A DNA stretch of 64,000 nt from Megamerina dolium (Eukaryota; Arthropoda; Insecta; Diptera; Megamerinidae): positions 43,148,055 to 43,212,054 of the forward strand of contig OY978529.1 in NCBI GenBank assembly GCA_963854835.1. Direction: 5' to 3'. Both the position numbers and the translations under genes were made by a program. How positions within the stretch are numbered: the first letter of the stretch is position 1; each line of letters begins with the position of its first letter. The notes under the pieces are model-generated. The model did no database searches and was not told where the DNA came from. It saw only the letters and a list, made by a program, of their open reading frames with translations. Below are positions 35,501 to 45,827 of this stretch, piece after piece.

Positions 35501-38119
35501 AAAAATTCATCGACCTAAAAGATGTGAGATTTGAATAATCACTATTCTTCAAGTCGATAATTCACAGCTCAAGCATAGCGTACAATCACCCTTATCATAC
35601 GTATCACCGAATGAATTTTTACTTTTAACGCAATGCTTTTTCAAATTGCTAATAGAAAAAATATTTGAATAAAGTAATAAATGAATAATGAATTTACGAA
35701 TATTTGAACGCGAGTAAATTTATGTGATAGTAAATACGAACAAATTTCGAAATTCGATTACTTCGATTTAAAGTTTACAAACTTTCATCAACTTGTGTCA
35801 AATTCTTAATAATTCTTTTACCGAATCAATTTATCCAAATTTTTATAATAGACATTTGCATTTTGATAGGTAAAATCGCCACCCATAGTAATGATAATAT
35901 TGTTGGTACGATAATAACGTTTTTGCTTGTCAATAAAGTCAAAAAACTCTCGAACCTAAACATTTTACATAGACGATATATTGGGAAAAATTGGAAAAAT
36001 AAGGCAGATGAACAGATTGTAGCAGCATTGTATTAAACTTACTCGCTTATTGACATTATAATCGGGACTGTGTTTGTTATCGATGATGGGTTCATCAGCA
36101 CAAAGTATATCAAAACAAAAACCTGGTGGTGGCTGATATTGATTGTATAAGGCGCCCGTAAAGAGATGTGATGTCTCGCCTTTGAATGAGAATATATTAA
36201 AAAAGAAAATATATTAGAGTATCATAACATATGTTCGCAGACTAACCCAAATTTGCGGAAGCACGCCAAATCATTTCAGCTGTCTTCGTCATTAAACGTT
36301 CATCTTTGTCCTGATAATCCAAGCGGCCAAAGAAGAGACCATCATATCCCATTTGTGCAAACATTGAAGCCATTTCACGTGAATGCCCAAATGGATCTAT
36401 TTGCCAACCGATACGAGGACGACCACATTCACCGAAAGTATCATTGAGCCGCCTGAAATTTTCATATGTCAAAGTATGTCGACCATCCACATATTAGATT
36501 AGATTAGAAGTGAGCCCCACCTTAAACCCCATGTAAATTGATCGATGACACTTTGATAATGTGTTGTTGCCTCATCGTTCATACTCCAAGCGCCACCAAT
36601 AAATTCCAATCGTCCTTCATCGACTAACATTTTAACTTGCTCTTGCAATGCTGGTGTTTGTTCGTGCCACCATTTGAAAAAGAATGCCGATTCAACGTAA
36701 ATAAATCGCTTATTTGGATCCTTTAATAATTCCTCTATAACCGAATCGATTATGTATTGTACACCGGCCTTTTGTATTAATGACTGACTGCCATAATAAT
36801 ATTGATCGACAGTTTTAAGCCAACCGACGTCATCATGAGTATGTGGCACAAGATGCACATTAAGCATATTACGCATCGTTTTTGGACAACTCTGAAAATG
36901 GAATTATATGAATATTTATTGATTACTTAATTGATAAAATTTCGTATGGGAAATAAAATTGAAATAGTATGATTCAAATCAACCTGATGTAATGAGATAA
37001 GCATTGTGTAAGCGCGATTTAATGGAAATCCACATTGGGCTAATGATATTAAAAAAAATATATATTGAATATACTTTTTTTTTATTAAACAACTGTTATC
37101 GGGTTAAATGTCATGAATTTTTCATCAGACGAAAAAAAAAAAAGTTTGAAAAGTGTATTTTATTTTGCGGAACATCCGAAAATATTTAGAGTTTTTGTCA
37201 AGAATATCTTAAAAATCTTTATCAAATTTTTCACAGTTTTTTCAAAATTTACAGTATAAGAGATTTCGAATAATATGGCTTGAAAGTAGAGCTGTGCGAT
37301 AAATCGTTTGTTAAAAAATTTTGATTAATTGAATAATTGATAAATAAAAATTTTGAACAATCGATTAATCGCACAGTCCTACTTGAAAGCGACACTGGCG
37401 ATTTATTAAATCTTGATGTTGGATTTTCCTGACAGTATTTTTTCAAAGCTTTATTACTCTCTAGAAGTTTATCCAGAAGAAAATTAAAAAACTAAAAGAA
37501 GAAATTTTCATCATTTTGAAAAAATTGCTGTTGAATTCGTCATCTTGAAGTTCGATCTATAGGTTTGATACACAAAATACACAAAAGGTCGATGTACCCA
37601 CTACTGAGATACGTCACCGATTAAGAAATGGTAGACTATAAAATTTTCGAACAAATTGAAATCTAAAAGATAATAATATTATGAAGTGGTGTGTGAACTG
37701 TTTCATTTTCTAAATAAAAAAAAAAAAAATGAAATGTTATCATGTTAATCTTAGCTCATTTAGCAATTGTAACTTTCTCCAAAACGTAATTATAATTAAT
37801 TTTGGTCTGAGAATGCAAATGCTTTTAAATATAAATACGCTGGTGTGATACGACAAAAAAAAAAAACTTTTAAAACTGCGTTCAAACTAGAATCTCTTTC
37901 GTATTGCTATTGATAATTTAGCTACGTATTAATTAAATTTGTATAAGCAAAAAAAAAAAAAAAAATGTGTTCTTTTTCACTTACCGCATAGCCACATTTT
38001 GTGCCTACATTCAAGATCGACTTTGGATTACTTTGTGGACGCGATTCAGAGTAATTTACATGGCAGAGGAGTGCAATTGAAACGATTGTGATAGCACAGA
38101 CAAATATGTTACAAAACAT
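32533..38119 (-). CDS. Lysosomal alpha-mannosidase (GH38), gene A, with alternative active-site exon
   Basis: Minus-strand exons: 38119-37985, 36891-36521, 36452-36247, 36179-36043, one of 35955-35822 or 35514-35381, 35174-34504, 34379-34165, 34093-33239, 33120-32533. Either choice gives 1103 residues in frame. Residues 1-28 form a signal peptide. Zn ligands are His64 and Asp66 (PHTHDDVGW) and a His of QHHD near 433. The nucleophile is Asp188 ([11 protein letters not shown]), the presumed acid/base Asp310 (TMGxDF). The enzyme removes alpha-mannose from N-glycans during lysosomal breakdown; Drosophila relatives are the LMan genes. Near residue 1048 is a paralogue-specific insert with RIKR, a possible processing site. 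Intron 3 is absent from paralogue B. Confidence 0.95.
35381..35514 (-). other. Alternative exon 5b of mannosidase A
   Basis: 134 bp, phase 0 start and phase 2 end. It has a good pyrimidine-rich acceptor ending CACATCTTTTAG and a strong donor, GTGAGTAATA. It encodes residues 284-328 in the version [20 protein letters not shown], then [15 protein letters not shown] and YKNLDKLI. It joins the exon starting at 35174 through a split Lys codon. Asp310 is kept and the residue before it is Glu. Confidence 0.9.
35822..35955 (-). other. Alternative exon 5a of mannosidase A
   Basis: Also 134 bp, phase 0 start and phase 2 end. The acceptor (TGTAAAATGTTTAG) has a poor pyrimidine tract and the donor (GTAAAAGAAT) is weaker than that of 5b. 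It encodes [19 protein letters not shown], then [15 protein letters not shown] and YKNLDKLI, 28 of 45 residues identical to 5b. Asp310 is kept and the residue before it is Gly. The intron separating it from 5b is 307 bp. Confidence 0.9.
37287..37381. mobile_element. 95-bp hAT MITE with 8-bp target duplication
   Basis: Located in intron 1 of mannosidase A. It begins TAGAGCTGTGCGATAAATCG and ends, in reverse, TAGGACTGTGCGATTAATCG. The 8-bp sequence CTTGAAAG flanks both sides (37279-37286 and 37382-37389). Eight-base duplications and TAG-type ends are hAT hallmarks. A longer relative lies at 43438-43760. Confidence 0.85.
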
Positions 38120-41100
38120 TTTTAATAAATTATTTTTATTATTATTTTTCACAATTATCACTTTACATCCAGTAAATGTATGTATATATTGTTTATGTAT
38201 GCACAATGAACGAAATCCCGGTTCAAACGACCGTTCAGCGTTGCATTCGAAAATGTACTGAAAAAATTTGCCAGCTAGGGCGAACTAGCAAAACTAAGGT
38301 TCTCAACCGATTTGAGCAAGAATTTATAGGTATTCACACTAATGTTGGTTTAATGCACCAACATACACATACATCAGCATTGACGCACACAACCACTCAA
38401 TTTCAAGTATATGTACATATATTTATTTATGATCGTCGAAAACGTATCAGATGAGTACTGGCTTAGCGCAAGTCAATCATTAATGTCACTTTGTAGAGAT
38501 AACAATTCTCTTGTTGTTCTGGTTTTCTTAAGCTGCTCGTCGCCGCCGGCTCTTATTCGAATTGTTGTTGTTGTTGCAGTTGTTACTCACACAGAGCGAT
38601 GTAAGTCCCAGTATGAGGCTCAGCAATAAATTAAAGTAAACAAAAAATATGATTGTGATAGAAGAACGACAATAATATAAAAACAACAAAAAAAGAAGAG
38701 GCAGAATTAGAAAATTCAATTATGTGTACGACAAGTATGTAGGTTTTTGTAGATTATTGCAATTAGGTTTGATTTACGCTCAAGCAGCTTGGTTCGATTC
38801 GGGCCAGTCGTGGTGCCTGGGATTCACTAAATGGGCTTCAGGTACACAATATATGTATAATCCGTAAAAAAGTCACATTGTTACATTATGGCGGTTTTGC
38901 TAGAGCTCCAGAAAATCTACTGTTTCATCTTCTGTTAATTGCTTTAAGCAATTTTATGCCAGATATATGCATTTTTGGTTTCTATAGAATTTTGATTAAA
39001 TTTCTACAAATTACACTTACAATAACGTTTCCAGTTCTATTTATATATTGCAAGATTTTCATCACCTAGGTATTCCTCCAACTTTTCAGTGTTTTCTTAA
39101 ATTTTGGTCTTTTCTTTTTGTTTGCTAATTCATTTTTGTGTAAATTGAACAAAATTTAGTCCGATTTTTTTGAAATCAAAATATAACGTAATTAATCAAA
39201 TGTCAGGTGCAGAGTTGCATTTTGCTCAAATCTATTCAAAGGCATTTGTGTCACAAAAATTCTCATACGGAACTAATTTACATCAATATATTTTGTAGTT
39301 TAAAGCAAATTTGTTCTTTTATACATATATTTTCCAGAACTTAGTGAATACCGCGAATATTTTTATATGTAATAGCACATGGTATGAATTCGCGCCTAGT
39401 TTTGTATATCATCATATTCTAGTGAAACGAAAGCAAAGCGAGAACGGAACGCAACACAGTGGGCGATTTGACTGCGCTCGCGGCGTTTAATTAATAACTT
39501 TCAAGAAAAAAAAAACAAAGATTTAAAAAATTAAAAGAAGTGAAATTTTTATTTATTTTCAGTAAAATTTTTTTTTAAAAACATTTTTTTATTAAAACAA
39601 TTTTTTTTAATAAAAAATTTCATTACTTATCTATTTCTTTATAAAAATTACAACAAATTCATATTAAAAAAAAATCGAAAATTGAGCTATCAGAGTCAAA
39701 TCAGTTAGTTTCCAGATTCTTCATTAAAAGCAAGCTCGTAACATCCTCGTCCAATATCAAATTTTTTGCAGAGGAAATTGAAGAACTATTGGACAATGAA
39801 TTTATTCAAGAATCGGAAAAAGTAAAAGTGTGTTTTTGTATTTCTTGTTTCTGGCTTCAATCGCTTCCTCGGACAATGGGTTGCAATATCTGTTCCATGA
39901 ATCAAAATGTTGTAAATAGACGAAGGCATGTTAAACCAGGGTACAGACGAACAAAAATTTCGGGAATTTGCATATCGTAAGACCCAAATGGTTCAGTGTT
40001 TATGTCAAAACCGCAGGTCAATGCACGTAAGATTACGCTGAATCAATGTATTGTTGTTATTCTTGCTGTAATTTTGTTGTTGGTGCCGCCAACAAATCCT
40101 TTTTTCACCAACAAATTCTTTTCTTATCTTCTTCTGTATGTCTTTTCTATTTTTCTTTTCAACAACATTCTTGCCATCACCGCAAAGTTGCCACTTTTTT
40201 ATTGGAATTCTGTACGAAATGTGCAAGGCACACTCCAAAAACCTAACCCAACCAGGCGTGGACACTTGATAACCCATATTTAGAGAGGTTGGAATTAACT
40301 GGAACTCATTTCACTTCAATTCACTTTCAATTTAAATCGTTTATCCTTTATGGTTTTGCGCTACAGATTTCGTATGTTTGGCAAGAGCACTCTGAGGTTA
40401 CGTGGACACTTTGTCAACTTGGCTCATACTAGAAAGTTGCAAAAGAAAAATTTTCCAGCATTTGCAGCAGCAGTTGTTTTCTTTATGGGGATTTCTTCGT
40501 CATGCCATACTAAATAAAGCTTGCATTTTGCTACTGACATTGTGCCTAAAAACCTAAAAAGTGCAATAAATTGGAAGATAGTAGTAGTAGTTGCGGTTCA
40601 TATTGGACACTGTAGACCCACAAGAACATACACTTCCAGAAAAAATTTAAATTTGGTCTGAATATGATTGAATTTGACGGTGTGATTTGATATTGCGACC
40701 ACTGTGCGCAATAGTGAAATTCAAACTTTACGATTCCTATCTGCACACAATCGCACTGAAAAGTACTTACCGGCAAGTTTAGATTGTCAATTGAGTGCTT
40801 TGGGTGTTGTGTGCCATATCGCAACATTGTAAAGCGTGAGTTATTTATTAAATAGGTACTTTACTTAAATAAAAAAAAAAAAATCCGTTTTCTATTTTGC
40901 CAATACTATGCTATTTCTACAGTATAAGTATAAATCACTTTAAACTCTTCTGGGATATGTGCGTTAAGTTTTATTTAAAATTGTTGTTATTTATAATTAT
41001 AAATATATTATTGAAATTTTAATAATTTAACGTAATCAAAGTAGACCATAATATCAGACGATGGCATTATATCATTAAATACATTGGGTTGTGACTGTGT

Positions 41101-41995
41101 GATGCTTGTGCATGAGCGTGAACGTATACGTTTTTCTGTAGGCACACATTTAAATGTATAAGCTCAATATATCTCCTAATATATGTATTTATCACTATAT
41201 TATGCTGACGAATATTTTTCTTAATCAATTTGTTTCTGTCTGCTCTCCAAAGTGCTCATCTTCATACCGAAGACAGCATTCAAAATGTTTAGTTTTGAAT
41301 AATATTGACGTAATTCAACTTTAACTTTGAAGTATCAAGTGACAACTTCTACGTCAAAGTTGGGAAATGGTTAATGTAAAAATAAAAAAATTAATTTGAA
41401 CTTTAAATTTTAGCCCAATAATAAATCTAGTTGCCCAGAATTTTTTTTTAAGTTGTGAATAATTCAACTGTGTCAACTTTAGTATCAATGGAAATGAAGA
41501 TCCCAAAACGGAGGGAAAATTATAACATTGTTTAACTTTGTATAGCTGATATAGCTGATTCGTGATATTAAATGAAGTGTGGCTAATGTATCAACGAATA
41601 ATTTTCCCTAGTTAAGTGTTGCGTAACGTAAAAAAAAGAAATATTTCACACTTTCTTAGTGTTATCGGTGTTCTAGATGTTCGAGTAGATTGTGATTAGA
41701 ATATGATTAATTTGCAACCTGCACTTCTTATCGTGACAACATGTTTGGGGGGAATTTTTCGTGCTGTTTTAAAATAGAACGGAATACATTTCTATCACCT
41801 TTTTTTTAATTGGCTAGAAGAGTTTTCCAAGATTTTATTAGGAAAGTGTTTATATATGTTTATATGCAAATGTCTATTGTAAATATTACACTAACACACT
41901 GAAAAACCCAACCACTCTTATCTACTTAAATGACTATAAACCTTGAATGAAGAGAAGTAAATACCTAATGAATGTTCTAACCAAATTTCTGCATA
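38120..41995. other. Intergenic region upstream of mannosidase A, no gene seen
   Basis: Moderately complex DNA near 38200-38460 could be promoter and 5' UTR of the minus-strand mannosidase. Farther on are AT-rich stretches, a GTT-repeat near 38565, and short open frames on both strands (for example 39996-40283) with no recognisable protein, no splice pattern and low-complexity composition. I call none of them genes. Confidence 0.5.
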
Positions 41996-41999
41996 TAGA

Positions 42000-42640
42000 A
42001 ACACCCTACATGTAGGTGTGATGCAAGAAGAGAGCGATAGAGAGAGAGTTAGAAAGACTCAAGAGTGACGTGGTAGAAAGGTGTGTGTTTTCAGATAATA
42101 GATTAAAGAGGGAATACTTCTCCAGTTTACTATTGGGTGTGCAAGTACATTTTAAACGATTTTTTCCTGACTGCCCGATAACTGTCATGATGTGTTTGGT
42201 CGAACATTCCGGCCGTTTTTGATTCAAGGCTCGTTTCAGTTTGATGAGTTTTTGTTTGTATTAAAAGTTTTAGTCAGTTTTAACAGCTCATAACACATGA
42301 TACCCTACTGATCCCATCAAATATACAGTATCACCTTCGAACTATGGATATTCGGCTTTGGAGTCGATTTCGCTGGTTGGCCAGGCCTTATATGTGACTT
42401 TTTGCACCTAGGGTTGTCGTAATAGATCGCCTTTTGAGTTTGATATGAGCCTTCTTCCACAAAAGCCTCCAATACAGGGTATTTACGCTCTTTATCGCTT
42501 GTATCAAAATCACAATTTTAGAACCGTTTCAAACTAAAATTCATAATTTGTAATGGATGGAGCATCTCCCCCACAGCATGCGATGGCTATCTTCTGGACT
42601 TGTTGCAGATGACAACAAAAAAAAAACCTTCCGGCGAATG
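42000..42640 (-). mobile_element. Mariner transposase remnant
   Basis: On the minus strand, blocks follow mariner order: YYDNPRCKKSHIRPGQP near 42420, KSTPKPNIHSSKVILYIWWD near 42340, GIMCYELLK near 42290, and NQKRPECSTKH near 42210. The HDNARP and PYSPD blocks after this are badly eroded. Several stops are present. This family differs from the element at 2105. Confidence 0.75.
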
Positions 42641-42782
42641 GAGTTTTGTAGGCACAAAATTTGACATATGTTGTTTACACTTCGAAAGAATGACACATAC
42701 TTCAACATAAAAATAGTTGCCAGATTATCCGATGCAATTTAATACTACTAACGACCTCTGTTGAAAATCATTTAAAATACAC

Positions 42783-43103
42783 TTGTAGCTCAGTGGTTAG
42801 TGTGTTCGCCTTCTGATCTGTAGATCGTGGTTCAATCCCCGGCTGATGCATAACAAATTTAATATCGATAAGATTTTTCTTTCGAACGGTACTCACCTGT
42901 CGGCAAGCAATTGGCAATTCTTCCGGCAGTAACAACTTGCCATGAAAAAGCTTCTAAAAGAACTCTGTGACAAAGCTCAGAAAAAGTGATGTCACAAGTG
43001 TTCTGCCGTTCGGAATCGGCTAAAATAAGTAGGTCCCTTCTAATACTATCTAAAATTTAAGACGCACAACAGTAATGGAAGAGAAGCTCGGCCAATGAGC
43101 CGA
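42783..43103 (+). mobile_element. tRNA-derived SINE, 3' truncated or altered
   Basis: The head has the A box (TAGCTCAGTGGTTAG) and the B box (GGTTCAATCC, with one base lost before it). The body is the same as the copy at 4242, up to GAAGAGAAGCTCGGCCAATG. The usual CACATATTTATT tail is missing. Confidence 0.85.
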
Positions 43104-43437
43104 GCCATATTAAATGGCGACGCTCTGAACAATTCTGTCAGTGAAAGATGTTGTTCGAACAGCCATTGTCACTGTTGACGATTACATTTTCGAAGTACTT
43201 TCAACTTCTGTGTAAGTGCTTGTTCACCTTAGCCTGCCCAGGCGCAACTGTGCGAGCGAGATAGGTGGAAAAGTAGGCAGTAAGAAAGTCATGGAAGTTT
43301 TGCGCCGAAAATGCAATCCAAAATTAAAAATCGGCGCAACGACCTATGTTCTATGTCCAAACTGTTCCGATTACGACAACTATGCTCACCAATTTTTAGA
43401 CGTTGAAGCGATAAAATCAATAAGAAGCGTTCTATAT
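43104..43437 (+). other. Unidentified open frame region
   Basis: An open frame at 43216-43440 encodes 74 residues with CNPKLK and CPNCSDYDNYAHQFLDVEA. It runs to the edge of the hAT-like element at 43438. It could be a relic of a mobile-element protein. I do not recognise it. Confidence 0.25.
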
Positions 43438-43760
43438 TAGGGTTGTGCGATTAATTGTTTGTTCAAAAAGGCTGATTAATCAAATTATTCGACAAATCAA
43501 TTCGCTTGATCACAAGTATGATTTATCAAAATTGAAATTATTCGATTAATCAGTATTTTGATTAATCGCAATCATTTTCATGTTTATTTTTTCTTTATTT
43601 ATGAAATATTTGAAATATTATCAATATTTTGAAATTTTTTTTAGAATAATTTCCATTTTGAATAATCAAAATCATGATAATTCGCTTAATTTCATATTTG
43701 ATTAATCGAATACTTTGATTAATCAATATTTCTGAACAAACGATTAATTGCACAGCCCTA
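43438..43760. mobile_element. hAT-like MITE, ~323 bp
   Basis: The left end reads TAGGGTTGTGCGATTAATTG and the right end, in reverse, TAGGGCTGTGCAATTAATCG. The inside is almost entirely variations of GATTAATCAA. The ends match the 95-bp copy at 37287. The flanking 8 bp (TTCTATAT and CTTTATTC) no longer match well, so the insertion is older or has been altered. Confidence 0.75.
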
Positions 43761-45610
43761 CTTTATTCCAAAATTCCAATTCCACTGTTGAAATAAAACC
43801 GGCGCAATTGCACTAATGTAAACAGGCACTAAAGAACGCTGTTATCATCAGCCTTGCAATATATTTGAAATTTATTGAATTCGAACGTATCGATTTTCGT
43901 AAGTATTGAGTGATATTAGCTGATACTTGATAGCAGGCAGTTTCCTTCACCTTATTATGAATATGATTTGAATTTGAACTATGCAGTTTTTATAATATAC
44001 GTATTTGAAATGAGGTGGCCATCTTGCAAGAATAGTTAAACGAAATAACTACAAATATTTCTCAGAAATCAATATGTATGCGTCCTTATCATACATACTT
44101 GTATGTATTGTACTTATGTGTATGAAAGCATACTTATCATACACCAAAATCATAAACTTTCTAAAATTTCATTAAAATCTAAGACTATTTATTGTATTTA
44201 TGGTATCAATAATTTATGTAGCTATTTATTATTTGTATTTTTAATATTTTTATATTCTTTTAATGAGTAGAGATAAATAATAAATTGATAAAGAGGATAT
44301 AGATATTCATATAGTATGTGAAAAAAGAAATATAATAATCATTTTATAATCATTATGTGTGTGTATGTAGGCACATATATATGTGGATACGTACCTGTCT
44401 AATAATGATAAATGATAATTAGAATTGAAGTGTCAAAACAAGATACTAATATCGGAAAAGTCATTTTGTTTTGTTGTTTTTTGTTTTGTTTGTTCTGAAA
44501 TATATTTTTTAATAACGAATTTAATTAAATTAGTTAAATTGCTGATGTGGTCGTGGTGGTGGTGGTGGTGATTGAGTCACAAGAGCAATAGATGACAGAA
44601 GTAACAACGAGTAATTTATGCAATAAAATATGTTTGTAATGATCGAATATATGATGTATAATTAGGTCCCTTTTAATACCCTGCAACAAATGCGAGGAAT
44701 ATGCTCTTTTTGCTCTTCGCCGCGATTCGAACCCCGTTACCGATAAAAAATTATTTATATTCATTAATTGCATTATATTTCGCTGGGATTCGAACCCAAA
44801 CGGGTATAAATATAGATTAGTGGCCTTCTATAAATAGATCAGTCACACGGTTAGAAATTTTCATTCACTGCATTATAATTCTCATGTACATTCTCATTTA
44901 AATTATTAGACATTTACCAATTTTTGCGCTTTGCAGCGATTCGAACCTGGGCACCGATCAAAAATAATTTATATTCATTAATATTCTCAAGTGAATAAAA
45001 CAATTTTTTTTTAATTCGCCGTGATTCGAACCTTGGTACAGATAAAAAAATTTATTTTCATTCATTGCATTATAATTCCGATGAATATATTTTTAAATTT
45101 AAATGTATTTCACAATTTACCTATTTTCTGCTACTCTCCGAGGATTGGAAAGTGGGTACCCACCATCATGTGTCTTGCTATCGTTTGTTCTATTACCGTC
45201 GCTCTACCCTCTACGCTAATCTGTAACATGATATTGCTGACTTAGGAGCGAAAAACTTGAATTTGATCCCCAACGTATCTCCAAAGAATTCTTGAAAAAA
45301 AATTCTTTGCGATTGATAGATATAACTTTTTCCGATCCAATGGCATGATACTATGTGTTAATTTGTACCTACGTTAATATGAAGGGTTAATGATAAACAC
45401 ATCTACAATTTTCAAAAACACACACACAGGCCACAAACACTTATCGTAGTGCAGAAATACAATTTGAGTTTAACTCAAATTACTCTGTTGAGTCAAAATA
45501 TCAAATACTCAGTCAAATACTCATGTGTTTGTTATCATTTTAATTTGAAGTTCTTTTATTCGTGATTTTTTTTTTTTGTTTTTGTTTTATTTTTTTTGCA
45601 TGACAATCAT
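43761..45610. other. Intergenic AT-rich DNA upstream of mannosidase B
   Basis: No gene recognised. A GGT-repeat lies near 44548 and the B-box-like repeats at 44718-45160 are listed separately. Confidence 0.5.
44718..45160 (-). repeat. Diverged repeats each carrying a tRNA B-box-like motif
   Basis: GATTCGAACC, whose reverse complement GGTTCGAATC is the Pol III B box, occurs at 44724, 44787, 44939 and 45023. Each copy is followed by a variable 'GATAAAAAATTATTTATATTCATT' and often 'TTGCATTATAATTC' segment. A decayed fifth copy may lie near 45140. They share no body with the SINE family elsewhere in the window. No complete tRNA fold was found around them. Confidence 0.5.
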
Positions 45611-45613
45611 TTC

Positions 45614-45646
45614 TATAAAAGGTTTCTAATATTACAAATTAGCAGT
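45614..45646 (+). promoter_or_regulatory. TATA box and initiator of mannosidase B
   Basis: TATAAAAG at 45614-45621 is followed 30 bp later by TTAGCAGTAGTT, with the A at 45644 as a plausible start site in an arthropod-type initiator. The 5' UTR would then be about 184 bp with no intron before the ATG at 45828. Confidence 0.55.
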
Positions 45647-45827
45647 AGTTCATTTTTAGTAGCTCCTGTTGGAAAAAGCTCGCTGTTTATTGTGTGAGCC
45701 GTATACAGAATTCAACTTCTGTAATTTATTCCAACATAACTTTCGTCAAGTGTTTAATTGAGTGTGAGCAATTACTAAAATTGTATTGAGGAAATACAAG
45801 AAGAAAAAAAAAAAACAGAATAGTGCA

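Noticed and set aside
35515..35821. A third alternative exon between 5a and 5b
   Set aside because: I read the minus strand of this interval in all frames for the MGxDFxYxNA block and found nothing, and no AG...GT pair encloses 134 bp of open frame.
39996..40283. 95-codon plus-strand frame in the intergenic region
   Set aside because: Hydrophobic low-complexity content, no splice context, no family resemblance, and an overlapping frame of similar length on the other strand.
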